From Gracilibacillus alcaliphilus (GTDB lineage: Bacteria > Bacillota > Bacilli > Bacillales > Amphibacillaceae): a stretch of DNA of 55,677 nucleotides. The notes beneath the pieces were generated by a model that worked only from the letters and a program-made list of their open reading frames with translations, was not told the origin of the DNA and searched no databases. The translations under genes and the position numbers were made by a program. Shown one piece after another: positions 25,357 to 33,892 of this stretch (the stretch's first letter is position 1; each line of letters starts with the position of its first letter). The stretch is from the NCBI RefSeq assembly GCF_016909015.1, contig NZ_JAFBFA010000036.1, forward strand, positions 1-55,677. Direction: 5' to 3'.

Positions 25357-25751
25357 TTCTTAAACTTGTGAGCAATACAAATCAAAAATGTAATCGCTTT
25401 ATCGAATCTGTAATACTGCTATTTTAACAACAGTTATTGGTTCCCTCTCGCACCTCCTTGCTTTGGATTTGACTGAAATTGCTGTGATGTACGATTATTT
25501 GCTCAGACTTATGCTTGTTGCACCTCCTGCCTATAGCTTTTGCAGTTTACTATGATTGCACTGGTTTTTATCAGTAAGTATTGGAATTTGGCTCATTTTG
25601 TAAAATACTCACTTATTTTCAATTTAACCCAGCCTCGACATAAATCTTATGATACTGATGACAAAATTACTATCTGTGTTCAAAACCAAAAGAAGAACTG
25701 AAGTTTAATGACCGCCAAAAAGCTATGGTACAACAACACGTTTTTCCCCAC
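25357..25751. other. Gene-free interval upstream of the isomerase operon
   Basis: AT-rich promoter region of the leftward isomerase-araC-importer operon. It includes an imperfect inverted repeat (AGTAAGTATT / AATACTCACTTA) near 25581-25616. No coding sequence or clear operator was recognised. Confidence 0.4.
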
Positions 25752-25790
25752 AAAAAAAACTGTCTTAGAAATATTTCTTCCAAGACAGTT
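25752..25790 (-). terminator. Terminator of the second AraC-type gene
   Basis: The 9-bp inverted repeat AACTGTCTT / AAGACAGTT is followed on the minus strand by TTTTTTTG. It directly follows the stop codon at 25800. Confidence 0.85.
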
Positions 25791-25799
25791 CTCTTTCAC

Positions 25800-26678
25800 T
25801 TATTTAGATAACTTTAAACTTCGATACTCGGTCGGGCTGATATGATAATGATCCTTAAACTTTCTGCTGAAATGGGAAGGGCTCTCAAACCCTGACTCCA
25901 TAGCAATATCAACCATTGATTTATCAGGATACATTTCCAGCAAATACTTCGTGCGCACTAACCTTCGATTTATTAAATACTGCATAATTGTCTTGCCCGT
26001 AATATCCTTAAAAATTCTAGACATATAATACTTGCTAAGATGCAAATTGTCTGCCATCTCATCTAAGGTAATATTACGCTGATAATTCTGATCAATCCAT
26101 GTAATCAAACGATTAACATGGTTATTCTTTTCATTATTGGCGAGCGGGATTTTGATTAGCTCCTTATTACTAATCTCATAAATCATAAATAATAATGCGA
26201 CAAAATGATTAATAATCTGTCCCTCTAACAGGTCCTTCTCTAAATCAGACAGGGTTAAATCAGCCAGATACATCTTTTTCAAATGTAACGCCTCCAAAGC
26301 AGCGTTTATTTTATCCAATGTTTGCTGATCTACCCCTCGGTATAAGGAATTGGTCAACTTCTCAAAAGGATCTAAAAGCATCGGAACTTTTAACTGCTTG
26401 ATAATTGGCCGGATCCATTCTGCTGAGAATTCTACCACACTGCGGATATAAGGCGTCTCTTTCTGCAAATATGGGCCATGTAAGGATGTTCCATTCATAA
26501 TAATTAGATCATTATTCTCCAGCCTAATCACATCATCATCAATCAAGTATTTACAGTTCCCTTTATGAAAATAATAGATTTCATAATGCGAATGGGAATG
26601 CGTGTGCAAATGCTGAGTACCGTGATCAATAGAAGTATTTTTATAAAAGACATTAATATTATTTATATAATGATTCAT
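25800..26678 (-). CDS. AraC-family regulator, paralogue of the 23638 gene
   Basis: The 292-residue protein has the same length and layout as the regulator at 23638 and is roughly 75-80 percent identical by eye. It has a cupin (HSHSHYEIYYFHKGNCKYLID) and a double helix-turn-helix. The recognition helices are nearly identical (DEMADNLHLSKYYMSRIFKD), so both probably read the same DNA site. The cupin halves differ more, suggesting different ligands or cross-regulation. It is transcribed alone and has its own terminator. I start it at 26678 with GGAGGGGATCAAGCT upstream, giving the same N-terminus as the paralogue. Confidence 0.93.
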   Translation of the reverse strand: MNHYINNINVFYKNTSIDHGTQHLHTHSHSHYEIYYFHKGNCKYLIDDDVIRLENNDLIIMNGTSLHGPYLQKETPYIRSVVEFSAEWIRPIIKQLKVPMLLDPFEKLTNSLYRGVDQQTLDKINAALEALHLKKMYLADLTLSDLEKDLLEGQIINHFVALLFMIYEISNKELIKIPLANNEKNNHVNRLITWIDQNYQRNITLDEMADNLHLSKYYMSRIFKDITGKTIMQYLINRRLVRTKYLLEMYPDKSMVDIAMESGFESPSHFSRKFKDHYHISPTEYRSLKLSK

Positions 26679-26723
26679 AGCTTGATCCCCTCCTTCCACT
26701 GGATGGAATAATTGGCAGTGCAA

Positions 26724-27095
26724 TCTGCCAATATCTATAACTGTCGTTTAATCCTGCTCATACCAGAAGCCAAATTATCCACCACTATGAATTCTCCTTG
26801 CCTTTCCCCTTCTATCCATTGATCATTGATCAAGATTTGCCGATGATCCATCGCCAGCTTAGGGATATATAATTTAGCCGAGAATCTCTATACCTATAGA
26901 CAATATCATATTACTGATTAACGATAAAGTGTGATTGTTCTTAGCAAAGCTGATGAATGCTTGCTGGAGCCAGCGTAATATTATACTGGCCACTCAAGAT
27001 CATTTACCGGTCACTCGCTACTTCTTTATGGCCACTCACTTCTGTTGTATTACGGCAAGTCGCGGTTCAGTGCCTGCTCGCTCATGTTTACGACA
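26724..27095. other. Gene-free interval
   Basis: This is the upstream region of the leftward AraC-type gene. It includes the interrupted repeat series GGCCACTCA / CCGGTCACTC / GGCCACTCAC around 26988-27040. No gene, riboswitch or clear promoter was identified. Confidence 0.35.
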
Positions 27096-27134
27096 TAAAA
27101 ACCCCTAGAAGCCTCTGCCTGCTTCTAGGGTTTC
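27096..27134. terminator. Terminator of the Gfo/Idh pair
   Basis: A 13-bp hairpin (AAACCCCTAGAAGC against GCTTCTAGGGTTT) with A-run and T-run flanks lies just past the stop codon at 27144. Confidence 0.85.
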
Positions 27135-27143
27135 GTTCTTCTA

Positions 27144-28217
27144 CTACTCTACTTTTACTGCTTTATCTTGGGCAATCAGGCATAGCTCTGCTGCTTTAAA
27201 GGTATGGTCTTGTGTCATCGCATTCTCTGTACGGTGGATACAGTCTTTGATCAACTCACCGAAGAATGGAAAACCAACTTTTCCCTGTAAGTTGAAATGC
27301 TGCTCTCCATTTTCATTCACTAGATACAGCTGGTTGCCGCCCTTATCTGTAGCAAGGTCGACATATTTACGGATTTCGATAAAACCTTCTGTTCCTGTAA
27401 TAAAGGTTCTGCCATCTCCCCATGTACTCAATCCATCTGGCGTAAACCAATCAACCCGGAAGAATTGTGTTGCACCGTTTGCTCCCACCAACGTGGCATC
27501 ACCGTAATCCTCCAATTCCGGATAATCTGGGTTGTTATAGTTAGCCACCTTACTATGAGCTACTTCCGCTTCGGCATTTCCTGTAAAAAATAGAAATTGT
27601 TCAATTTGATGACTGCCAATATCGGCCAAAATCCCGCCATATTTCTCTTTTTCAAAAAACCAATCCGGCCTGCCTGGGGCATTCAAGCGGTGCGGGCCGA
27701 ATCCTGTCACCTGCAAAACACGTCCGATCGCACCTTGTTCTATTAATTGGCCTGCGAACACAGCACTTTCTACATGCAATCTCTCACTGTAATATACCAT
27801 ATACTTCTGACCAGTTTCTGCCACTACCTTCTTTGTTTCTTCTAATTGCTCCAGTGTAGTGAACGGCGTCTTATCCGTAAAATAGTCTTTCCCTGCCTTC
27901 ATTACACGATTTCCCAGTGCACTGCGTTTAGAAGGAATCGCTGCAGCTGCTACTAACTGGACTTCTTGATCATTAAGGATCTCTTCCAGTGAACTTGCTT
28001 GTTTAGCTTGTGGAAAGGCCTCTAAAAAGGCATCCACTTTCGCCTGATCTGGGTCATACACCCATTTCAATGTTGCGCCTGCTTCTACTAACCCATTACA
28101 TTGTCCATAAATATGTCCATGATCCAAGGCCGCTGCCGCAAAGATAAATTCTCCTTCTTTTACCACTGGATTTGGTTTACCTTTTGGTGCGTAATTCATA
28201 CCATCTTGTTTACTCAT
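27144..28217 (-). CDS. Gfo/Idh/MocA-family oxidoreductase with non-canonical Rossmann start
   Basis: The 357-residue protein has a Gfo/Idh-like C-terminal domain (GGILADIGSHQIEQFLFFTG, the D-x-G-x-H motif) and the usual mid-domain. The dinucleotide loop reads AAAALDHGHIYGQ rather than GxGxxG, and the EKP motif reads DKTPF, so Lys is kept. Such DHGHIYG members form a recognisable subgroup whose substrates are unknown. The gene overlaps the upstream oxidoreductase by 4 bases (ATGA), so the two are translationally coupled and probably work on one substrate. The protein is likely NAD(P)-dependent and cytosolic. Confidence 0.88.
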   Translation of the reverse strand: MSKQDGMNYAPKGKPNPVVKEGEFIFAAAALDHGHIYGQCNGLVEAGATLKWVYDPDQAKVDAFLEAFPQAKQASSLEEILNDQEVQLVAAAAIPSKRSALGNRVMKAGKDYFTDKTPFTTLEQLEETKKVVAETGQKYMVYYSERLHVESAVFAGQLIEQGAIGRVLQVTGFGPHRLNAPGRPDWFFEKEKYGGILADIGSHQIEQFLFFTGNAEAEVAHSKVANYNNPDYPELEDYGDATLVGANGATQFFRVDWFTPDGLSTWGDGRTFITGTEGFIEIRKYVDLATDKGGNQLYLVNENGEQHFNLQGKVGFPFFGELIKDCIHRTENAMTQDHTFKAAELCLIAQDKAVKVE

Positions 28218-29245
28218 TTTTCAACACTCTCCTTTTGAAATTGGTTATTAAATGGGATTGTTTGTTTTGTTCGTGATGATTCATAGATTCGATCAATCAT
28301 TTCCATTGATACTTCTGCCTCTTTGGCATGAATATAATGATCACCATTTTCTAATAACTGTTGATAGAAGTTGGTAATTAATTTAGCATGACTAGCCCCA
28401 TAATAGAATTTGGAACCGGGCAGCTTTTGATCCTCTATGACCTTTTCCTTCTTATTCCCCTCTTGAGCAATGGTTAAGATACTATCTTTAATGGTGAGCT
28501 TAGCTTTCTCCAATGTAACCTGAAATTCCACCGAAGAATTTTGGGCATTGGCATTGGTAGCAAAGAACAGTCCCGTCGCCCCGTTTTGGAATTGAATATA
28601 GGCACTGGCTGTATCTTCAATATCATAACCGTTATCTAACAATTGATCGACAGAACCGCGGATAGCCTTGATTTCCCCGCCAATAAACTGCAGTAAATCC
28701 AGTGTATGAATGGATTGATTAATCATCACACCACCGCCAGCCGTTGCCATCGCACTGCGCCAAGGTTTGATTTCATAGTAAGCCTTTGGGCGATGCCATG
28801 TAACTAAGCCCTTTAACCCTGTTATCTTGCCATATGCTCCACTCTGGACCATCGCTCGTAGCTCTTGCACGGTTTCATTGAGACGGTTTTGCAAGCTGAC
28901 GCAAATTTTTACGTCTGGGTGGTTTTCCTCCAATTCTACAATGGCTCTGCTATCTGCCAAATTATCGGCCAGTGGTTTTTCTAATAAAACATGGACCCCC
29001 TGCTCTACTGCTGCCTTAACTGCTGGATAATGCAAATGATGCGGCAGACAGATATGAACACAATCGAGGTCTTCCTCTTCCAGCATCATCTGGTAATCCT
29101 GATAAAATGGAACCCCTTTTACTGCTTCACGCAACCCCTCATCTATATCGCAAGCGGCAGTCAATTCTGCCTGTTCATACCCCTTAATAACTGGCAGATG
29201 TATCTTAGATATATCACCAAGCCCTATAATTCCAATTCGCAGCAT
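28214..29245 (-). CDS. Gfo/Idh/MocA-family NAD(P)-dependent sugar oxidoreductase
   Basis: The 343-residue enzyme has a classical Rossmann start (IGIIGLGDISKIHLP), LLEKPLADN (EKP Lys) and GGVMINQSIHTLDLLQFIGG carrying the catalytic His. The family oxidises or reduces a sugar hydroxyl, for example C3 of glycosides or inositols. It heads a two-gene unit with the coupled enzyme at 27144. AGAAAGGGG precedes the ATG. Its place beside a sugar importer and a TIM-barrel isomerase suggests a keto-sugar pathway. Confidence 0.92.
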   Translation of the reverse strand: MLRIGIIGLGDISKIHLPVIKGYEQAELTAACDIDEGLREAVKGVPFYQDYQMMLEEEDLDCVHICLPHHLHYPAVKAAVEQGVHVLLEKPLADNLADSRAIVELEENHPDVKICVSLQNRLNETVQELRAMVQSGAYGKITGLKGLVTWHRPKAYYEIKPWRSAMATAGGGVMINQSIHTLDLLQFIGGEIKAIRGSVDQLLDNGYDIEDTASAYIQFQNGATGLFFATNANAQNSSVEFQVTLEKAKLTIKDSILTIAQEGNKKEKVIEDQKLPGSKFYYGASHAKLITNFYQQLLENGDHYIHAKEAEVSMEMIDRIYESSRTKQTIPFNNQFQKESVEK

Positions 29246-29354
29246 ATACGCTAACCCCTTTCTACTATAGTAAGGATTTCTTATTTCTCATAAAAAGTAA
29301 TAATTTCTGCAATGAAGTTTCACTTATCAGGACGTGTTTAAGGTAAAAATCTCC

Positions 29355-30230
29355 TCATTTCGGCTTATGACGATCCATAAGGTGATAAATCGCAAGCCGC
29401 TCCTGACGATATTGTCTGGCTGTCATACCTACACTGTTCTTGAAAAAGCGACTAAAGTGGGAGGCGCTTTCAAAACCGCATGCATCAGCGATTTGCTGGA
29501 TCGGTTTGGCCGCCTCTGCTTCTAGTAAGTATTTGACTTGCTGCAGTCTTACTGCCATTACATACTCCATAACGGTATAACCTGTCATTTCTTTAAATAC
29601 ATGTGATACATAAAACTTACTGACATTTAAGGCATCGGCAATGATTTGAATCGATAACTTCTGATGGAAATGTTTCTGGATAAAGGTTGCGATATTCTCG
29701 GCGTGTTGTGCCTTCTCGTATTTATCGACAGCCTTTTTATGTGATTCTTGTTTCCCCAGCCGATTGACCACCAGCAATATCTGTGCAATTAACAGTTTGA
29801 GTTCCCATTCCTTTTCATAGACAGACATGGACTCGTTTGCATACACCTTTGCCATGGCTTGAAACAAGGATTCCACTCGTTGAATCATCTCCGTCTGATT
29901 GGATCGAAACAGGCAATGATGCAATTGACTAAACACATCTAATAAAGACTCAGCACCTATCGTCTTTAACAAAGGGCGGATCATATCTGGTGAAAAGTGG
30001 ATATGACTTCTAATATAGGAACTGTCACTTGGCACATTTGGCTTATGTAAGGCTAAACCATCCATTAACAGAATATCTCCTGGCTGCAAATCATAAATTT
30101 GATTATGGATGAGATATCGGCACGTCCCTTCATGGAAAAAATATATTTCATACTCCTGATGTGAATGTGCCTTCGCCTCTCCTAGATGGCCCTGCAATCG
30201 ATAACTTATTAATAAGAGCTTCTTCTGCAT
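29355..30230 (-). CDS. AraC-family regulator (third in the module)
   Basis: The 291-residue regulator has a cupin (AHSHQEYEIYFFHEGTCRYLI) and a C-terminal double helix-turn-helix (IQIIADALNVSKFYVSHVFKE; IQQIADACGFESASHFSRFFK). It is more distant from the two paralogues at 23638 and 25800 but has the same layout and length. It lies downstream of, and in the same direction as, no other gene in its unit, 110 bases upstream of the Gfo/Idh pair, which it may control. I start it at 30230 (AGGTGAGAGG upstream). Two further in-frame ATGs up to 30272 have poorer ribosome sites. Confidence 0.9.
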   Translation of the reverse strand: MQKKLLLISYRLQGHLGEAKAHSHQEYEIYFFHEGTCRYLIHNQIYDLQPGDILLMDGLALHKPNVPSDSSYIRSHIHFSPDMIRPLLKTIGAESLLDVFSQLHHCLFRSNQTEMIQRVESLFQAMAKVYANESMSVYEKEWELKLLIAQILLVVNRLGKQESHKKAVDKYEKAQHAENIATFIQKHFHQKLSIQIIADALNVSKFYVSHVFKEMTGYTVMEYVMAVRLQQVKYLLEAEAAKPIQQIADACGFESASHFSRFFKNSVGMTARQYRQERLAIYHLMDRHKPK

Positions 30231-30272
30231 GCCTCTCACCTGCATTCTTCCAAAATAGAATATGGCTCCCAT

Positions 30273-30670
30273 CTTCTATCTAGGATAGAGATTCTAAACT
30301 TTCTCTAATACCATTATTTTATGGTATATGTTTAGATAATAACATGGCTAATATTGTTCTATTTTACGGTTTATTTGCCTGAGAGTGTTCTTTGAAAAAG
30401 GAAGAAAAACATGTAAATGTATTCTGGATATTTTCACATCGCCACTAGGTGAAAAGGAATACCTTTTTTCTATATTTTGTAGATTTCGCTAAAAAAAGAT
30501 TGCCAACTTCCTAGTTCAATTATATAATCTTCTCATTGGGCTTGTTATTTTATCACGTGTTCTTCCTCCTATTAAACTCCTAGACAGATAAGGCAGAGAG
30601 AGAAAAGAACGGATGTTGACACGCTGACAAGTTGCATTTCCAGTCGTGAAAAGATAGAAGCCTCATTTTA
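30273..30670. other. Divergent gene-free interval
   Basis: About 400 bases separate the leftward AraC-type gene and the rightward surface-protein gene. It includes ACCATTATTTTATGGTATATG-like palindromic AT sequence near 30309-30329 and promoter-like AT tracts. No coding sequence was recognised. Confidence 0.4.
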
Positions 30671-30688
30671 TTGAAAAGAGGAGAAGAG

Positions 30689-32083
30689 ATGAGAAAAGCG
30701 GCAGTTATATTAATAGCATTGATACTATTTATTGCTGTTTTACCGAGTGCGGTCAGTGCTCAGCCAAGCAACGCAGAATTGACAAACTACCTGAACAAGG
30801 TAAGCAAGGAAAGAGGTTTTACGGTCACACAAGCAGATCTTGAACGTTCCCTTAACCTCTATGATGCTACACTTGATGAATTTAACATAGAAGACTTGGA
30901 ATATTTCTTAGGAGATGTCATCCAAGCAGACGGAAGTAATTTGATATCGTTATATCAAGACTATCAGCTGAAAAAAGCAGATGTAGAAACCCTTTTAAAG
31001 AAAAATGGGCAAACCATTGATGAATTTATCTTTGTGGATAACCTTTACTTCACTATTGATGATCTTAGAGAGCGTGAGCCAGATTTTGATCAAAAACTGG
31101 AGAGTTATCTGGAACAAGTCAGTCAAACTAGAGGGTTCACCGTTACAAATGAGCAGATTGCGTCTTCCCTTTCTTTATATGACGCTTCATTAGATGATTT
31201 CAAAACAGTCACAGAGCTGTCTGACTTTTTGAATGAAGTGATCAAGGCGGATTTAAGCAACCTTCCAGATTACTTTGCTATGTCCTTAGAAGATATTTTG
31301 CAAATTATGGAGGAAAATAACTTAGATATAAATGATTATATCTTCTTGGATGACCTTGCCAATGATTTAGACGGCTTCATCTATTGGGAAGATGATTTTA
31401 TTGACTTAGCATTTTTCATGGAACAATATGACTTAACCGAGGAGGAACTGATCCGCTTAGAAGAGCACATCCTGAGTATCCCTGATATTACTAGTGATGA
31501 AACCATCGAACGTATCTTGGATTTATCATATCGGTTGATGGATTTTGCAGATTTTGAGACAGTAACCGAACTGGCTCCAGCTCAAGTAGCAGAGTTGCTC
31601 TCCATCTACAAAGAATTCATCTCTATTTTTGAATTGAAGACAGAATTCATGCTTGTGCGTGATGGAGCAGAAGAACCTCTCTCACTAGAAGACTTACTTT
31701 CTTTAACAGAGCTTGTTAATGCCAGCTTAAAAGTGAACATCTATAATCTACAAGGAGATTTTCTTGCAGATCTTATTATTACTGGAGAAATGGTTGATTC
31801 TGATGCCCTTCACGAAACAGGAGGATCATTGAATGAAGTCATATCTCCTATCTCACATACTATTACCTCTGTGGAAAAAGAGGTCATTACTGCTCCAACC
31901 GTGATTGAGAGGGAAAAAACAGAAAAAGAAACCCCTGCTATAGAGGCAGCCATCACAGAGACAGAAAATAGATTACCTGATACGGCAACTAATTATGCCA
32001 ATTACGCCCTTATCGGTCTTATACTTCTGTTGGCAGGCGGAGGCGTACTATTCCTAGCCAGACGACAGAAAGATACTGCGTAA
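30689..32083 (+). CDS. Processed acidic surface protein with LPxTA sorting signal
   Basis: The 464-residue exported protein has a signal peptide at 1-24 (cleavage after VSA). Two ~115-residue repeats follow (LTNYLNKVSKERGFTVTQ at about 26 and LESYLEQVSQTRGFTVTN at about 140), both very rich in Asp, Glu and Leu. A third acidic helical region follows. A C-terminal LPDTA (about residue 429), a hydrophobic helix and an RRQK tail form a sortase signal. It matches the described family of processed acidic surface proteins with LPxTA found in Bacilli. The function is unknown. The acidity suits a salt-adapted wall or metal binding. No sortase gene lies nearby. ATG at 30689 is chosen because GAGGAGAAG is just upstream; the in-frame TTG at 30671 lies before that site. 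Confidence 0.9.
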   Translation: MRKAAVILIALILFIAVLPSAVSAQPSNAELTNYLNKVSKERGFTVTQADLERSLNLYDATLDEFNIEDLEYFLGDVIQADGSNLISLYQDYQLKKADVETLLKKNGQTIDEFIFVDNLYFTIDDLREREPDFDQKLESYLEQVSQTRGFTVTNEQIASSLSLYDASLDDFKTVTELSDFLNEVIKADLSNLPDYFAMSLEDILQIMEENNLDINDYIFLDDLANDLDGFIYWEDDFIDLAFFMEQYDLTEEELIRLEEHILSIPDITSDETIERILDLSYRLMDFADFETVTELAPAQVAELLSIYKEFISIFELKTEFMLVRDGAEEPLSLEDLLSLTELVNASLKVNIYNLQGDFLADLIITGEMVDSDALHETGGSLNEVISPISHTITSVEKEVITAPTVIEREKTEKETPAIEAAITETENRLPDTATNYANYALIGLILLLAGGGVLFLARRQKDTA

Positions 32084-32140
32084 ATACACACAACAGAAAG
32101 CCTGTTCCATTCCCGGGACTGGCTTTTTGGCTTTGTATAT
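32084..32140 (+). terminator. Probable terminator of the surface-protein gene
   Basis: AAAGCC and GGCTTTTT flank a GC-rich loop just after the stop codon. The stem is short but is followed by a T-run. Confidence 0.5.
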
Positions 32141-32163
32141 ATTATGTAAGGAGAGGATAACAA

Positions 32164-32646
32164 ATGGGGTATATAATGGAATTAAGAAAGTTAGTAGGCA
32201 CGCGTCCGCTTATCATGGTTGGAGCTTGTGTCATATTAATAAACGATCATAAAGAGATACTGTTGCAACTGCGCCAGGATAATAATTGCTGGGGATTGGC
32301 CGGAGGTTCATTAGAGTTAGATGAAAACTTAGAACAAACGGCTAAACGAGAGTTATTCGAAGAAACTGGATTAACTGCAAATCAATTAACATTATTCAAT
32401 GTCTATTCCGGTGAGGATTTTTACTATAAATATCCTCACGGAGATGAAGTGTATAATGTAATATCTGCCTATCTATGCCGTAATTATACAGGTGTATTAA
32501 AAAAGGAAGCAAAGGAAGTTCAAGAATTAAAGTTTTTTAAGCTTAAACAACTCCCTTCAAACATTAATCCGCCTGACTTGCCCATATTACATGATTATAT
32601 AAGAAATACTGATGAAGCCACACCTCACTTGGATGGACGTAGGTAG
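32164..32646 (+). CDS. Nudix hydrolase
   Basis: The 160-residue cytosolic Mg-dependent pyrophosphohydrolase has a complete Nudix box, G-x5-E-x7-RE-x2-EE-x-G, seen as GGSLELDENLEQTAKRELFEETG (about 48-70). The N-terminus (LVGTRPLIMVGACVILIND) and length are those of small ADP-ribose/NTP-type Nudix enzymes with broad substrates. AAGGAGAGG precedes the ATG at 32164; an ATG four codons later is also possible. It converges on the HAD gene across a shared terminator, with no functional link visible to the neighbouring modules. Confidence 0.93.
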   Translation: MGYIMELRKLVGTRPLIMVGACVILINDHKEILLQLRQDNNCWGLAGGSLELDENLEQTAKRELFEETGLTANQLTLFNVYSGEDFYYKYPHGDEVYNVISAYLCRNYTGVLKKEAKEVQELKFFKLKQLPSNINPPDLPILHDYIRNTDEATPHLDGRR

Positions 32647-32650
32647 TTAT

Positions 32651-32698
32651 AACAAGGATAGATGTGCAGCTATATGTTATCGTTCATCTATCCTTGTT
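32651..32698. terminator. Bidirectional terminator between convergent genes
   Basis: A perfect 14-bp inverted repeat, AACAAGGATAGATG / CATCTATCCTTGTT, lies exactly between the stop codons of the Nudix gene and the HAD gene. Confidence 0.85.
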
Positions 32699-32703
32699 TC
32701 CAA

Positions 32704-33489
32704 CTAGTTGTTCCAATTCAAAATATCGCGAACACTTTCCATAACATAGGTAGGTTTTGGATGGGAGGCAGTGAGCATGGAAGGTTTCGTTATTCCGGTT
32801 AATACAAGAATCGTGTGTAAGCCGTTATCAATACCCATTTGGATATCTGTTTCCAACCTGTCACCAACGATATAACAATTTTCTGGCGCTAGTCCTAGCA
32901 CTTCATGAACTACATATTGCGCTGCAAAACGAGACGGTTTGCCAACCACATAATCAATTGGTTGTCCTGTGGCACCTTCTATTGCACCTACAATGGCTCC
33001 GCTGTCTGGAACTTGTCCATCCCCTTCTGGACAAGTTCGGTCAGAATTGGTTGCCAGAATTTGAGCCCCATTGGTGTACCAGGCTTGATACGCTTTGTTT
33101 AATTTCTCATAATTAAATTGCCGATCCCAGCTGAGCAGCACAAAGTTTGCCTTATGCGGATCTTCTGTAATAGGAATCTTTTCCTGTCTTAATTCATCCA
33201 GTAAGGGTTTTTCACCAACGACCAATACCGCCTCCCTATCTCTAAGTCTCTTTCGCAAATAGTGAGCAGCTATACTGCCGGAGCTGATAATTTCATGACA
33301 TTTTGTCTCTATTCCCATATGAGTTAATTTTTTTACATAATCGCTTCTTGTAGAAATGGGCTTGTTGGTTAAAAAAATAACTTTGTCTCCATTATTCCTT
33401 AAATATTGAATAGTTTCCTTAGCCCCTTCAACAGGCCTGTCTCCTACATAAATAGTGCCATCTAAATCAAAAATAAATCCTCTATTCAC
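32704..33489 (-). CDS. HAD-IIA family phosphatase (NagD/glycerol-phosphatase-like)
   Basis: The 261-residue phosphatase has all HAD motifs: I FDLDGT (about 6-11), II FLTNKP, the type IIA cap, III Lys in YVVGKPSRF, and IV GDRLETDIQMG. HAD-IIA members dephosphorylate nucleotides, sugar phosphates, p-nitrophenyl phosphate or glycerol phosphate. It lies next to the glycerophosphodiester module, so a glycerol-3-phosphate or related substrate is tempting but unproved. The best start is GTG at 33489, with AAGGAG about 12 bases upstream. The longer TTG frame to 33531 includes that ribosome site within the coding region and is less likely. Confidence 0.88.
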   Translation of the reverse strand: MNRGFIFDLDGTIYVGDRPVEGAKETIQYLRNNGDKVIFLTNKPISTRSDYVKKLTHMGIETKCHEIISSGSIAAHYLRKRLRDREAVLVVGEKPLLDELRQEKIPITEDPHKANFVLLSWDRQFNYEKLNKAYQAWYTNGAQILATNSDRTCPEGDGQVPDSGAIVGAIEGATGQPIDYVVGKPSRFAAQYVVHEVLGLAPENCYIVGDRLETDIQMGIDNGLHTILVLTGITKPSMLTASHPKPTYVMESVRDILNWNN

Positions 33490-33534
33490 GTTGAATGTTA
33501 TCTCCTTCGATTGTGTGCTCAAAAATGCCAAGAA

Positions 33535-33890
33535 GTTCAGTATGACAAAGCTGACACCACATCATATTGCTGGACTTGTAAACAATCCCTTCTATCTCAC
33601 TGTCTTATCATCCTCCCAGTAAAAAGACAAATCTCTACAGATAGGATGTTGGTCCAGTTCTGCTACGAAAACAAGCTATTTAAGAGTCATCAACCTGCAC
33701 CTTTTTTGACCCTCAAATAGCTTTGGCACCTTTCCTCTTCTGTCCTTTCTCTTTACTTCTATCCTGTTGCAATCAGCCCCATCCACTTCAAGGTCTTGCG
33801 GGATGTCACAACAGTCTAAGTGGAGGCTAACCCCTGATAAATCTCGCTGTCTATCAGTGTAAGGACGTGCGAACCCCTTCACTGATGGCT
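33535..33890. repeat. Gene-free interval with dispersed repeat
   Basis: There is no convincing gene here. A 68-codon leftward frame is Arg/Lys/Cys-rich and looks repeat-derived. The right half (about 33766-33890) has ATAAATCTCG with CTGTCTATCAG, and CACTGATGG near the phosphodiesterase stop. These words also recur in the repeat at 1600-1860. Confidence 0.45.
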
Positions 33891-33892
33891 AT

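Noticed and set aside
33676..33882. Leftward 68-codon frame in the repeat region
   Set aside because: Composition is Arg/Lys/Cys-rich and it coincides with dispersed-repeat sequence. No ribosome site supports it.
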